A DNA stretch of 64,000 nucleotides from Halopelagius fulvigenes (GCF_042662625.1 NZ_JBHSXH010000005.1:1-64000); one strand, 5' to 3'. Numbered from the stretch's first letter, positions 25,629-34,876 are shown. Translations and numbers: made by a program. The notes: generated from the letters alone by a model not told the origin.

Positions 25629-26555
25629 ATGACATTACCGCGTACCGCCCTTCAGTTGTACACTGTTCGATCGCATCCCGATTCGCTTCCTGATCTCGTT
25701 CGTCGCGTCGCAGCGAGCGGATACGACGGCGTGGAGTTCGCCCATCGGTTTCAGCGGGAACCGCCTGAAGACATCGCCGCTGCACTCGACGAGACCAGGC
25801 TCGTACCGGTCGCGGTACACGCAGACCTCTCGACTATTGAAGACGCTCTCGCCGGTGAAGCCGACCTGTTGGAGCGTTGTGCGACCGTCGGCTGTGACCG
25901 ACTCATCGTCGCCCATCCCGACTCGACACACTTTCACACCCGCGAGTCCGTTCGCGCGCTCGCAGACCGATTGAACGACGTGGCGACGGCTCTAGACGAA
26001 CGGGGACTGGAACTTGGGGTACATAACGACCGGCGTTGGTTGTGTCCGTTGCTGCCGGGCGGCGTCGAGACACTCATCGACGTGACGCCGATACCGAACA
26101 GAGCGGCCGACTATATCCAGGAGGCGGGGCGGCGACTTTTAGCCCGAAACACGGGGCCCGTTCCTCGCAATACTCCGCTCTGGCATCTCATCCGGGGGAC
26201 GGATCCCGATGCCATCTGGTTCGAGCTTGAGGTAGCCGAGCTTCACGCCGGCGGCGTTGCGCCGACCGAGGCGCTGTCGTTGCTCGACGGCCGAGTAGAG
26301 ATGCTCCATCTCCGCGACGTGACTCCGGGGTCCGGACTCGACGACTATAAAAACGTACCACATGGTGACGGCGTCGTGGATATGAAACGTAGATTCGAGG
26401 CTGCGGGCGACGCCGACGTCAAATGGGTCGTTTACGAGAACGAACTGGACACGCCCCCCGAGGAGAAAATCGACGCCGGTAGACGATTCTTCGATCGGAT
26501 GCTCGGAGAGCGGGCCGAAACGACCGAGCCGGTTCACCACACAGGAGCGCCTTAA
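25629..26555 (+). CDS. Sugar phosphate isomerase/epimerase-like protein
   Basis: From ATG 25629 the protein has 308 residues; ATG 25617 is equally possible given TATATACT at 25590-25597. It has a xylose-isomerase-like TIM barrel: RTALQLYTVRSHPDSLPDLV at the start, YDGVEFAH near 40, VAVHADLS near 70, CDRLIVAHPDS near 105, GLELGVHNDR near 140, WFELEVAELHAGG near 210 and VKWVVYENELD near 275. Metal-ligand positions of this superfamily (Glu, Asp/His, Glu) can be matched. The usual HNH motif after strand five is followed by an odd segment (WLCPLLPGGVETLIDV). Substrate unknown. Confidence 0.72.
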   Translation: MTLPRTALQLYTVRSHPDSLPDLVRRVAASGYDGVEFAHRFQREPPEDIAAALDETRLVPVAVHADLSTIEDALAGEADLLERCATVGCDRLIVAHPDSTHFHTRESVRALADRLNDVATALDERGLELGVHNDRRWLCPLLPGGVETLIDVTPIPNRAADYIQEAGRRLLARNTGPVPRNTPLWHLIRGTDPDAIWFELEVAELHAGGVAPTEALSLLDGRVEMLHLRDVTPGSGLDDYKNVPHGDGVVDMKRRFEAAGDADVKWVVYENELDTPPEEKIDAGRRFFDRMLGERAETTEPVHHTGAP

Positions 26556-26703
26556 CCGTGACAGAGTATTTAAAGTCATAGTGACGTGGCCGAGGCGAAT
26601 TGGCTTCTCAATTGGCTGCATCGATCGCAACCTACTTGCGTACCGCCAGGACGTCGCAGCTGAAGACATCGACGCTCGTGAGGGTGAATAGCCTGACACA
26701 TAT

Positions 26704-26745
26704 TTAACCAACAAAACTATGCTATTGGCATTCTTTGTTGGTTAA
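26704..26745. promoter_or_regulatory. Inverted repeat TTAACCAACA-N22-TGTTGGTTAA
   Basis: Arms at 26704-26713 and 26736-26745 match those at 5988-6028. The second arm ends 16 bases before the DUF6788 start at 26762. Outside the arms and the gene, flanking sequence differs from the first locus, so the motif has been kept by selection or is part of a mobile unit. Confidence 0.65.
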
Positions 26746-26761
26746 TACGGGTCGAGTTACC

Positions 26762-27085
26762 ATGTCATACGAACCACCGGCACCTCCACAGGAACTTCTC
26801 ACAGACGTCGTCGACACACTCGACGATTACTCACCCAAACTCCTTCGAGACGTCGCCAGATACACCGAGGAACTCGCTGAACACCGTGAGCGAGAGGAAC
26901 GGCTAGCGGATAACGAAGAGAACGAGGGGGTCAAGGAGCGACCAGAGAATCTTCCGGATGACGTTCCCTCGAAGGCGACGATTACGGTGAAGGAGATTAA
27001 CGATAACCGCTATTACTACTGGCAGTGGCGAGATGGAGAAAAAATACATTCAAAATACAAAGGTCCAGTCGATTCGGAGAACTAA
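26762..27085 (+). CDS. DUF6788-like protein, copy 2
   Basis: This 107-residue paralogue of 6043-6366 shares MSYEPP at the start, the same helical segment (LLRDVARYTEELAEHRERE), LPDDVPSKATITVKEINDN and the YYYWQWRDGEK--SKYKGP tail. The middle (residues 48-60) varies. It is preceded by the same palindrome. ATG 26762 is chosen because it matches the paralogue; the upstream in-frame ATG at 26735 lies inside the palindrome. Function unknown. Confidence 0.75.
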   Translation: MSYEPPAPPQELLTDVVDTLDDYSPKLLRDVARYTEELAEHREREERLADNEENEGVKERPENLPDDVPSKATITVKEINDNRYYYWQWRDGEKIHSKYKGPVDSEN

Positions 27086-27341
27086 TCCTCGTTTAGGTCG
27101 ATCAGGCGAGGAGACGCCGGTAACTGCGCGTCCTGAAAGTCGTCAGTTCCACCAGACATTGAATGTCAGAATAGACCTGCTGCTCACCACCGAGCAAATG
27201 CCGAAACGATACGGCGATCTATCCTATCTCTATCTGCTTCTACAACAGCGTGAGGACGCTATTGACCGTTACCCCTGGGGATCGGTCGTATTCACCCGTC
27301 AACTCGACTTGCACGAGGAGATCAACCGCTCTCTAGATTGA
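27086..27341 (+). other. Unassigned open frame
   Basis: A frame ending at 27341 reads TEQMPKRYGDLSYLYLLLQQ, then REDAIDRYPWGSVVFTRQLD. It looks protein-like but only about 55 residues precede the stop without a start codon of its own (ATG 27163 aside). It may be the end of a displaced gene. Confidence 0.25.
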
Positions 27342-28000
27342 GTACAACAGGTATGTAAACGCGAAATAGAAGAACGCAGTACGAGGTTCTTTGACGTCGT
27401 CGCGGCCATCGATCGCTTGATACTCTTGTAGCTGCTCTCGACCACTCAACGATGTCGATACTGTTCGATTGCCCCAGAGTGGCCGTTCGTCATGAACACG
27501 ACGTACTGACCGTAATCAGTCCGCTGTGAGTTCTCCTTTCGGTCGTACTCCATCATCGTCGACAGCCACTCGTCTTCCCTAAATACAAACCAGGTCAATG
27601 ACGTAGCGATCTTTCCGTGTTTCAGTACTTGCTTTGCTTGGGCTTTCTCGCTCGGGTACATTCGCTTCGGAACCATGTACACCAGCCTTCGATCATCTAC
27701 GGCTTTTAGGACGTGCTGGCTGTCGAACTCGCGGTCCAGGAGAACGTTGTCGATACGAACAACCTTCTGTGCTGAATCCAGCAAGTCCTCAACCATTTCA
27801 GTCTAGGAGTCACCCCTGCGGACTGGGCCAAACGTCGAGTACTAACGGAACAGCGTTACTGCCAGCTAGACAATCGCCCACTAGTAAGCGTATTCGTTCG
27901 TTTTCTCCTTCGTTCGGATAATCTCGTCTTCGTGGCCTGTCCGATCGCCGGTGAACGGATCTGCTTCGGTTGTGTCGATAGCAATGAAAAGGTACACGAT
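27342..28000 (-). pseudogene. Transposase remnant, same family as 16184
   Basis: On the minus strand: GDRTGHEDEII near 27930, then VEDLLDSAQKVVRIDNVLLD, REFDSQHVLKAVDDRRLVYM, VPKRMYPSEKAQAKQVL, YVVFMTNGHSGAIEQYR and finally TAFFYFAFTYLLYS at 27350. Several frames must be joined, and the RW-IE-GYKSIK block is deleted between 27440 and 27400. An inactive IS4-like element body. Confidence 0.7.
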
Positions 28001-28076
28001 TATGGTACTGGCTGGTTCTCTGGAATATAGCATCTGAATGAGTTATCGTGACTTCATGTCAGAAATGCTTTTAATA

Positions 28077-28259
28077 CTACTCGTCGACAAACTGGATGTC
28101 GGCGCCTCCAGCGTTCCGTTTCACACTATCGATACCACGTTCCACACCCTGTTTCGACTGATAGCCTTCGCCGCTGTCCGCGATGATCTTCCCATTCGGC
28201 GCGACGAGCCGCCACCGCCACTCTGCCGCTGAATCCTGGAATACTTCGAACGTCGCCAT
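28077..28259 (-). CDS. HVO_2922/YegP-type DUF1508 protein
   Basis: This 60-residue protein reads FEVFQDSAAEWRWRLVAPNG, then KIIADSGEGYQSKQGVERGI and a final DIQFVDE. It is a single YegP/DUF1508 repeat (F-x-x-Y/F-D-x-x-G-x-WRWRL--NG-I-ADSGEGY--K). These small alpha-beta proteins are widespread. A haloarchaeal homologue (HVO_2922) is known as a dimeric structure, but the function remains unclear. Complete for the family. It stands alone between a decayed transposase and a structured intergenic region. Confidence 0.85.
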   Translation of the reverse strand: MATFEVFQDSAAEWRWRLVAPNGKIIADSGEGYQSKQGVERGIDSVKRNAGGADIQFVDE

Positions 28260-28389
28260 GCTTGACCAGTGGCCTATCTCCTACTTACATTCTCGTACTC
28301 ATCGAACTACCATCCCATCGTCAATCCCCATTCAGTCGCGCATCATCGATGCAGCCGCAATTCTCAAGCTGAACGATCTTGACTAATCG

Positions 28390-28640
28390 TTAAGTAAAGA
28401 GGTTCTATTTAGCATGGGGTGAGGGCTTCCTAAATTGGTATATACAACTTAGGGAGTAGTGATGTTCAAGCCCTGGAAGGAGTGGGCGGAAGTGTACGTG
28501 CTGTATTTGGTCTTTCGGGGGAGGTAAACGCCTCTAGGTGAGCATGAACGTAGCTGAGAATGGCCATTCTCAGTAGCAGGCCGTGTTCTTTTCCATGGCA
28601 GAGCCCTTCCCCTAATAGGTCATCACGCCTGTTCTAAATA
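28390..28640. other. Structured intergenic region, possible ncRNA
   Basis: No reading frame is supported. TTGGTATATACAAC near 28435 could be a promoter. Downstream are GAGGTAAACGCCTC (28521-28534, short hairpin) and the perfect 20-base palindrome CTGAGAATGGCCATTCTCAG (28554-28573). Then CATGGCAGAGCCCTTCCCC follows. The density of paired elements suggests an RNA gene or the right end/guide RNA of a lost IS200/IS605 element. Confidence 0.35.
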
Positions 28641-29252
28641 ATGATTGATCAGCGACACGCCGTACTCGGTATTGGACTACTCGTGTTGGTCAGTGCTGGT
28701 GGGGCCTCCGTTGTCGGGGCAGCTCCCGCCGACGTCAACCAGTGGGACTGACCCTGGGAGGACGACGATGGTGACGAGTGGAGCGACGACGTCAATCTAA
28801 GTGTAGTATCGGTCAATAGTCCCGAAGCCTTCAACACCGCGGCCAACGAGACGAATGCCACGCCGGTCGGACTCGAACTTGACTCCGAGGACGGTACACT
28901 GGTCTACGATGTCCTGACGGTAGGTACGGACAACGTCACCACTGTGACGATCGACGCAACGAATGGGACGGTCTTGGAGACGAGCGTCGAAGACGATGAG
29001 GATGAATTCGAGGACCTGCGGGCGCTTAACCTGCGCGAGCTGCGGTCGGCTACCGATGCGGTCGCCATCGCGCAGAACGAAACTGCCGGCACCGTCACGG
29101 AGGTTGAGCTCAGGACCGACGAGGGGCTCCCCATCTATGAAGTTGAAGTCGTAGCCGATGATGGCACGGAGACCACTGTGTACGTCGCTGCGACCGAGGG
29201 ACCGGTCCTCGGGATCCACACCGAGGGCAACGGGAACGAGTCGGACGGCTGA
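28641..29252 (+). pseudogene. Secreted PepSY-like protein with TGA at codon 37
   Basis: ATG 28641 opens a signal peptide (HAVLGIGLLVLVSAGGASVV, then GAAPADVNQWD). TGA 28749-28751 follows where the aromatic-acidic context (QWD-x-PWEDDDG) suggests Trp. The same frame continues to TGA 29252. Its body has AFNTAANETNATPVGLELDS, VYDVLTVGTDNVTTVTIDA, ATDAVAIAQNETAGTVTEVE and PIYEVEVVADDGTETTVYV, two PepSY-like repeats as in exported peptidase-inhibitor-like proteins. Without readthrough only the signal peptide is made. Confidence 0.7.
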
Positions 29253-29391
29253 GAACGGCCAGAGCTCTTCCGTTCTTCCTCAGGTCTTACCAGGTACTGC
29301 CATGTTGAATCTACAGCAGTAGTTTACACGGCCATCTGACCGACCGATACAGGCCAGTGTCTTAACGGGATTGTAGTTGATATATTCCGGT

Positions 29392-30303
29392 GTGAATCTA
29401 TTCGGAGGTGACCGCGGTATCGGGGTGGTCGAGGTGCTTCACGGCTGGGCATCAGAACCCGTTCTCGTAGTCTTCGCTCTCTTAACCCAGCTTGGCGATG
29501 TTTGGTTTCTCTTCCTGTTGGGTGGTCTTCTGTACGTCGCCGGCGATCAGTTCCCGCGGTGGGGGATCGATCGGCGGCGTGGCCTGTTCGTTCTTGGTCT
29601 CCTACTCACGTACGTGGCTCTTATTGGAGTGCTCAAGAATTTCTTCCTGCTCCCTCGGCCTCCCGGTGCGGGTGATCCACCAATCATAGTGTGGCTTCCA
29701 GCCGTCTTCCAGGGCGTGTTAGCTTCAATCGCAACTGGGTCGGGCCCCGGATTTCCGAGTGGCCACGCCTTCGGGAGTACTCTGGTATGGGGTGGGTTCG
29801 CACTCGTCGTCTTCGAAGACGAATTATCGCCGGGATGGCTCGGAGTCGCAGCTATCGTTGGTCTCGTCTCGCTCTCACGACTCATCTTGGGCGTCCACTA
29901 CCTGGTTGATGTTGTGGTCGGAGTTGCTCTCGGAGTGATAGTACTGGGTGTGCTCTACGTGATCGCCGATCGAGGTACTGCCCCTGCTCGAGTGCTCCTT
30001 GTCGCGGTCGGCGCCGGCGCCCTAGGACTCATCCAGGGAGCCACCTTCGAGAGCGTGGCCGCACTCGGAAGTGGGGTTGGAGGGTGGCTCATCTGGCGTG
30101 GCATCGCCGATTCAACACCCGCTCAGCCGTCAAATCGCCGAGAGGCAGCTGCTGGATTCGTTGTATTCGGATTGGCAGGCGGCTTCTTCGCGCTGGTGTA
30201 TGCTGTCGAACCACCACTACTGGCTACGTTTTTCGGCTCCGCGATCGCCGTCAGTGGGGCCGTTGTCGCCCCTCTGGCCGGTGAGAAACTCCTTGATTGG
30301 TAA
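29392..30303 (+). CDS. PAP2-family phosphatase, membrane
   Basis: The start is uncertain: GTG 29392 is used, but TTG 29377 or GTG 29425 (preceded by GGAGGTGA at 29404) are also possible. The three PAP2 signature motifs are present: KNFFLLPRPP, FPSGHAFGST and SRLILGVHYLVDVVVG. They give the catalytic His residues and the phosphate-binding Lys/Arg. About eight hydrophobic helices span the protein. Such enzymes dephosphorylate lipid phosphates such as polyprenyl or phosphatidylglycerol phosphates at the membrane. The C-terminal third (four helices) is an extra membrane domain often seen in haloarchaeal members. Confidence 0.85.
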   Translation: MNLFGGDRGIGVVEVLHGWASEPVLVVFALLTQLGDVWFLFLLGGLLYVAGDQFPRWGIDRRRGLFVLGLLLTYVALIGVLKNFFLLPRPPGAGDPPIIVWLPAVFQGVLASIATGSGPGFPSGHAFGSTLVWGGFALVVFEDELSPGWLGVAAIVGLVSLSRLILGVHYLVDVVVGVALGVIVLGVLYVIADRGTAPARVLLVAVGAGALGLIQGATFESVAALGSGVGGWLIWRGIADSTPAQPSNRREAAAGFVVFGLAGGFFALVYAVEPPLLATFFGSAIAVSGAVVAPLAGEKLLDW

Positions 30304-30472
30304 GTGCGTGACTACGTGGCTGGGAGGTGGCCAGAGTAGTCGTATCCATGTTTGATTCGACGATCCGTTAGAGAGGATATCGAGGAGTCTAAAGCGACTC
30401 TATACAGGTTCAGTGAGGCTCACATCGTACACACGAAAACGGCTAAGTACGTTGGCTCACAATGTACACATA

Positions 30473-30775
30473 ATGAGCACCGACAAAAAGCGCGTGCAGT
30501 TTCGAGCACCCAATCGGCTTATTGACCGGGCCGACGCACTCGCTACAGTGCTCGGGGAAGACCGAACAAACGTCCTCGTGACTGCGCTTCGAGAGTACCT
30601 CCAAGATGCCGCTCACGATGATGCACTCACTCAAGAGATCGCTGCTGCCTACTATGACGACGAAATCTCCTTCGAGCAGCTCAAAGCACTCGTCGGCGCT
30701 GAAGAGGCAGCGAACCTCCGGGTGTTGAAACAACAGTTGGATGAAGACTTTGTCGACGAAGTCGCCGAGCTATAG
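30473..30775 (+). CDS. Ribbon-helix-helix antitoxin
   Basis: From ATG 30473: 100 residues. The N-terminus KKRVQFRAPNRLIDRADALA, then RTNVLVTALREYLQ, is a ribbon-helix-helix DNA-binding domain (beta strand at 5-10, helices at 13-40). The rest is acidic (YYDDEISFEQLKALVG) and probably wraps the toxin. It ends one codon before the PIN-domain gene, so the two are co-transcribed. The family role is neutralising the PIN nuclease and repressing the operon. Confidence 0.8.
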   Translation: MSTDKKRVQFRAPNRLIDRADALATVLGEDRTNVLVTALREYLQDAAHDDALTQEIAAAYYDDEISFEQLKALVGAEEAANLRVLKQQLDEDFVDEVAEL

Positions 30776-31288
30776 ATGGCAGGGTTGGTCGCAGATACAT
30801 CCGCACTCGTGAGTTTGGGTATCGTCTCGGACTTCGATCTTGATCCACTCTCGCTCTGTCTGGAGGGCTATGACGTGTTCGTTCCAGACGAGGTAATTGA
30901 GGAACTCCAAGAGATCGCCTCGTACGATGATCAGCATGGAGAAGCTGCAACTGCAGTCCTTGGTCGAACTGCCGAACTCACGGTCCAATCAGTCAATCTC
31001 GATGCCGAGTTCCCACTCGATGATGGTGAGAACGCAGCTGTCACCCTTGCAAACGAGATCGGCGCCACACTCTTTCTCTGTGATGAATTCAATCGTCTTG
31101 GGTTGATCCACGCCTCACTAGCCAATACACGACTTGTAACGACGCCGACACTCCTCTCAGTGTTTGTTCGAACAGGCCGATTGACGGTCGACGAGGCACG
31201 CATCCTCCTTGATGGGATCAGTACCGCTCGAAGCTGGGATGCGAACAGCTACGTCCAGCGAGCGCGCTCGTTGCTTGATAACTCCTGA
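30776..31288 (+). CDS. PIN-domain toxin-like ribonuclease
   Basis: This 170-residue protein begins MAGLVADTSALVSLGIV; Asp7 is the first PIN catalytic acid. EVIEELQEIASYDDQHG supplies the Glu near residue 41, DDGENAAVTLANEIGATLFL the Asp near 83-84, and CDEFNRLGL the last acid near 103. PIN toxins cleave RNA. The gene starts directly after the antitoxin stop, a VapBC-like arrangement. All four acidic positions look intact, so it may be active. Confidence 0.8.
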   Translation: MAGLVADTSALVSLGIVSDFDLDPLSLCLEGYDVFVPDEVIEELQEIASYDDQHGEAATAVLGRTAELTVQSVNLDAEFPLDDGENAAVTLANEIGATLFLCDEFNRLGLIHASLANTRLVTTPTLLSVFVRTGRLTVDEARILLDGISTARSWDANSYVQRARSLLDNS

Positions 31289-31410
31289 TCTATTCTCTTC
31301 TTCGAGCTAGGTACAGGTGATTCGATGAAGGCCCTCGGCCGCTCGGCATCCTGGAGTGGAAAAACAGATTGAGATAGCCCAGTTACAGATCGTTGGATGG
31401 CGATGTTAGC

Positions 31411-31644
31411 TCACTGTACAAATTCTTGAGTTAGATCAGATGTGGTCACATGCTGAACGGACCCAGACTGATTGCTGTTAACATCGATTCCATCAGTACA
31501 GAGAATGCCAGTGACATCAACCTCTCCTGCATGAGCATCTTGCAGGTATTGGGCATTCTCTCGGACAAACTTGAGATACTCAATCAGCTCTCGAAGCCCA
31601 CTTGAGAACGTACATATCGCACTCACGTGCACGAAAACGGTCAC
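31411..31644 (-). pseudogene. Possible nuclease-like C-terminal fragment
   Basis: The minus frame reads SSGLRELIEYLKFVRENAQY, then HAGEVDVTGILCTDGIDVN. This could be the end of a restriction-like nuclease domain (NucS/RecB type), but no catalytic D-ExK is present. The start at 31644 is weak. Treated as a fragment. Confidence 0.3.
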
Positions 31645-31665
31645 TTAGTAGATTGTTCAGAGGAT

Positions 31666-32463
31666 CTATTCATCAGGTTGGGAGGTGAGGGTTCTGAGTC
31701 GCCAAGTGAAGATGGCCCGCAGCACCACGACGAGGCTGTTGTACTCGCCCGTCCCCCAGATGCCCGTCTCGTGGATTCTGTCCGTCGCGTCCTGGCCGAG
31801 GAAGACACTCACGAGAGCGGTTCGCTTGTCGGTGATGAGCAGACTTCCGGCTCCCTCATCGGACCACGCCCACAGCGTCTCGAAGAGTTCAACCGCGGGA
31901 ACCCGCTCTTGGATCTGGACCTGAACGGGCTCGGAAATCCCCGCGAGATAGATGTCGACGCCACGCTCTTCAGCCGCCTTCAGGTGGTCGAGGTGGTCGT
32001 CGGTGAGGAGTTCGTCGACGGTCATGTAGATGAGTTCATCTTCCGCGTCGTTGATGAATTCGAGGAGCCGAATGGTGACAGCTTCGTGACCGGTGACCGT
32101 CCACACCCCGAATTCCTCGGGCGGTCGAGTGGCGGGTTCGAGGTGTTCGAACAGTTCACTCAACTCCGTAATGGTGTTCTCGCGTTGGAGGTTGAGTTTG
32201 CGGAGGGCGCTCTCTCGTGACACCGGCGTGAATTTCTTGGGCGACGTGTGTTGTATATCGACCAGTCCAGCCTCGTGAAGGGCGTCAACCGCGTCGTAGA
32301 CGCGGGTGCGGGGCACATCGCCGACCTCTGCGACGTCCTTTGCGGTGCCAACCCCGAGTCGAAGGAGATAGACGAACGTGTAGGCTTCGTACTCGGTGAA
32401 GCCGAACTCTTTGAGCAAACTGGCACACTCGTATTCGAGTTGTTCGGTCGTCTTTCCCGCCAT
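31666..32463 (-). CDS. TrmB-family transcriptional regulator
   Basis: This 265-residue protein starts at ATG 32463. The N-terminal winged helix (about 10-75) is FGFTEYEAYTFVYLLRLGVG, then TAKDVAEVGDVPRTRVYDAV and EAGLVDIQHTSPKKFTPV, the standard TrmB pattern. A coiled linker (NLQRENTITELSELFEHLE) leads to a C-terminal phospholipase-D-like sensor domain (TVTGHEAVTIRLLEFINDAE, then ELIYMTVDELLTDDHLDHL). TrmB proteins regulate sugar and energy metabolism genes, often with sugar ligands. The PLD active-site HKD is not visible, as expected for a sensor. It is divergent from 32829 and lacks an obvious operon partner. Confidence 0.88.
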   Translation of the reverse strand: MAGKTTEQLEYECASLLKEFGFTEYEAYTFVYLLRLGVGTAKDVAEVGDVPRTRVYDAVDALHEAGLVDIQHTSPKKFTPVSRESALRKLNLQRENTITELSELFEHLEPATRPPEEFGVWTVTGHEAVTIRLLEFINDAEDELIYMTVDELLTDDHLDHLKAAEERGVDIYLAGISEPVQVQIQERVPAVELFETLWAWSDEGAGSLLITDKRTALVSVFLGQDATDRIHETGIWGTGEYNSLVVVLRAIFTWRLRTLTSQPDE

Positions 32464-32828
32464 ATTGGCTCGTAGGAGGTAGCACCGGAAAAGGGGAGGG
32501 GGTAGTTTACCTCTGGTGGTTTCCGCTGCCGCGCTAGCCGGTTAGTGCGTCGTAGATTCTGCCTTCTCCGGCACCGTTTGAGTGATCGATAAGTGCAGGC
32601 TGTGAACTTATTGAAGGAGCAGCCTATGATTATGCGGGCGAATACCATCAGCCTCTGGGTAACTCGTCCTATGTTTAATTAGAGGAAGCAATATTACATA
32701 GTATGCTCTACCTCCGTTAGGTGGGCGATTTAGAGACGAGAGACTATCGTCTCTTCCAGCGATTCCCACGTGGTTCGCATACACAGTTCATGTGGGGTTT
32801 TTACAGCCACCGTGACATCGTTCGAGTA

Positions 32829-33488
32829 ATGGCTACTGAGGCTACTTTTACCGTCCCATCCAATCAGTTCCCTCTCGGCACCGTGTTCGCACAACTACCG
32901 GACGTGACGGTTGAACTGGAGCGATTGATCCCGTCACAGGACGTAGTGATCCCCTATTTCTGGGTTCGAGGAACGGAAGCTGACGACATTGAGGGAGCGT
33001 TTGCCGACCATCCAGGCGTGAATCGAATCCAGCTCGTCGATTCCGTCGAGGACGAGTATCTACTGCGGGTCGAGTGGTCACTCGAATACGCTGACGTACT
33101 GAGCGTGCTGACCGAGATCGACATCCCGCTCATCAAAGCTGCCGGTACGAACCGGCAGTGGACGTTCGACATTCGTGGGGATACTCGAAGCGATATTGCG
33201 AGCTTTTACTCTCGCTGTCGAGAATTGGGCATCCCAGTCAAGCTGACGGAACTGCATGCACTGACGCCGCTCGAGACCGAAACCGAGGCAGAACTTACTG
33301 ATACACAACAAGAAGCACTAGAGCTCGCTTACGAGCGTGGGTATTTCGAATCCCCGCGCGAGGTGACGATGGAAGAGATCGGTGACGAACTCGGTATTTC
33401 CCAGCAAGCTGTGGCGTCTCGCCTCCGGCGCGGGATCAATCACATCCTCGGAAATACGCTCTCGGAGACGGAGCGTTCGCATCGATAG
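32829..33488 (+). CDS. HTH-10 (Bat-like) regulator
   Basis: From ATG 32829: 219 residues; the open upstream extension lacks coding character. The N-terminal 150 residues form the sensing domain common to haloarchaeal Bat-like proteins (LPDVTVELERLIPSQDVVIP, then PYFWVRG). The C-terminal HTH-10 domain is clear: LTDTQQEALELAYERGYFES, then PREVTMEEIGDELGISQQA, VASRLRRGINHIL. Such regulators respond to light, redox or unknown signals; the ligand here is not evident. Confidence 0.88.
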   Translation: MATEATFTVPSNQFPLGTVFAQLPDVTVELERLIPSQDVVIPYFWVRGTEADDIEGAFADHPGVNRIQLVDSVEDEYLLRVEWSLEYADVLSVLTEIDIPLIKAAGTNRQWTFDIRGDTRSDIASFYSRCRELGIPVKLTELHALTPLETETEAELTDTQQEALELAYERGYFESPREVTMEEIGDELGISQQAVASRLRRGINHILGNTLSETERSHR

Positions 33489-33602
33489 CAGGGGTAAAAC
33501 GACGTTGTATAGCCAATAGCAATTCTGACATCGCTTCTCACGACTAGAAGACTCGAAAGAGAGTGGAATGAACTCCCGCTCGTCGCTTTGGAGGGCGTAA
33601 GC

Positions 33603-33752
33603 ATGATCGAATGTCAAGAATGCGAAATCAATAGAACACGTGTTATACAAGTGATATACACGACTGGCTCGACAGAGACGCTCGAGTTGTGCGATCGCTG
33701 CGCGACCAAATTCGCGAACGGGGGTTTCGTTACGGAAGTCGTTCGAGTATAA
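33603..33752 (+). CDS. Small CxxC-CxxC zinc protein, 49 residues
   Basis: ATG 33603, seven bases after a GGAGGG, encodes MIECQECEINRTRVIQVIYT, then LELCDRCATKFANGGFVTEV. Two Cys-x-x-Cys knuckles 31 residues apart form a treble-clef or ribbon site. Similar short proteins are frequent in haloarchaea; some affect growth and stress responses when deleted. No operon partner is close. Too short for routine gene finders but well supported by ribosome site and motif. Confidence 0.65.
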   Translation: MIECQECEINRTRVIQVIYTTGSTETLELCDRCATKFANGGFVTEVVRV

Positions 33753-34153
33753 CTCGGTGAGTGATCATCACTACGTAAACGGATGGATCGACGAAAAACG
33801 GGTAGAATACTGGAAATTGTAGTACTAAACATACCCTCTCCATCTCAGAGAGTGCTCTTGGTAAGCTCGGGTAATTTGGCGGATTGATCGATATGTGGGT
33901 TCTCTGTTCTTAGCTCTGAGACGGTGTCGTAGAAGGCTGTCTTCTAGTACGTTAAACGAAGCCGTACTCGAAGGAGTTCCCAGACTCTCTCTGAAACCAA
34001 AATACCCGTGTAGTGACGTGCGATCCGAGTTGCGAGGTATTCGTATAAGTATGTATCCGCGTAATCCTGCACGGCGTTAACAGTCGATTTCAGATATATG
34101 AGTAACCGCACCAGCTGAGGGTATAGGTATACTCCCGTATCCACGTAAGTACC
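33753..34153. other. Intergenic, no gene seen
   Basis: No coding frame or repeat of note. It separates the zinc protein from a convergent regulator. Confidence 0.4.
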
Positions 34154-34501
34154 TCACTTCGGCGAAACCGTCTCTCGGAATCTCTCTACCGTTTTCAAGG
34201 CCTCAGTCGGAACCACGCGCTGGTCCTCAAAACAATACTCAAGAACGCCCGCATCGTCTAACATCGGCAGGGAGCTGTGGTGGAGTTTCACTTTCGTACG
34301 TTTGATCTCTTGCTCGGCTATCGTCTCTCGCTCGACGCTCTGTCTCTCTGCGGCGACCCACCGTGCAAGAGACGAGAGGGTAACTGAGCGGTCTCTTGCT
34401 GCGAGGACACTGACGACGGCCTGTCGGTGTTCGGTGCTCAAGACCGCGAAGTAGTCATTGAGTGACTGCCCAGACAGAGTACCGTTTTGTGTAACTGCCA
34501 T
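34154..34501 (-). CDS. DUF7344-type winged-helix protein
   Basis: This 115-residue protein has FAVLSTEHRQAVVSVLAARD, then TLSSLARWVAAERQSVERET, KVKLHHSSLPMLDDAGVLEY and VVPTEALKTVERF. The L-H-x-H/S-L-P-x-L-x-x-x-G-x-L/I signature and winged-helix layout match the abundant haloarchaeal DUF7344 regulators, which resemble ArsR-type DNA-binding domains. Complete length for the family. Upstream DNA is AT-rich. Target unknown. Confidence 0.8.
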   Translation of the reverse strand: MAVTQNGTLSGQSLNDYFAVLSTEHRQAVVSVLAARDRSVTLSSLARWVAAERQSVERETIAEQEIKRTKVKLHHSSLPMLDDAGVLEYCFEDQRVVPTEALKTVERFRETVSPK

Positions 34502-34876
34502 GTTCTGATTTGGGAATCTCTTCCACTGTTAAGTATTTTGTTATCATAATTTTGTGGGCCAAGAATTGTTATCATCTCATCCAATTTACCCAACCAAACA
34601 TAGTGCACTTGTCGGTGAGTGACCACTTGGCTGTCAAAAGTTGCGTGCTGAATACAGAGGGTGTGTTCATCACTGAGGCTCGTTTATCCGTCCCAGTAAC
34701 ACTGACCCTACCACTGAGTAGGAATATGAATGTAGCACTTGGTGTTCCGAGAATCACCTAAGAACCGAATGAGAAGTCCACGGTGTATACTCGTATATAT
34801 GTATAATCAGTATTTAATACCAGCGCGACGCTTAACCCACTTCGAGAAGTAGCGTGAGTGTGATGGTGATCCAGGG
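34502..34876. other. Intergenic with IS-like leftover
   Basis: TGTCAAAAGTTGCGTGCTGA (34632-34651) closely matches a segment at 55836-55855 (TGTCAAAAGTCGCGTGCTAA). GTGCTGAATACAG is also repeated near 19407-19419. The shared tract looks like the tail of an old insertion sequence. TATATATGTATAATC near 34793 is probably the promoter for the gene at 34877. Confidence 0.35.

Noticed and set aside
26139..26714. 191-codon minus-strand frame
   Set aside because: Antisense of the isomerase-like gene, with no motif and the wrong codon pattern.
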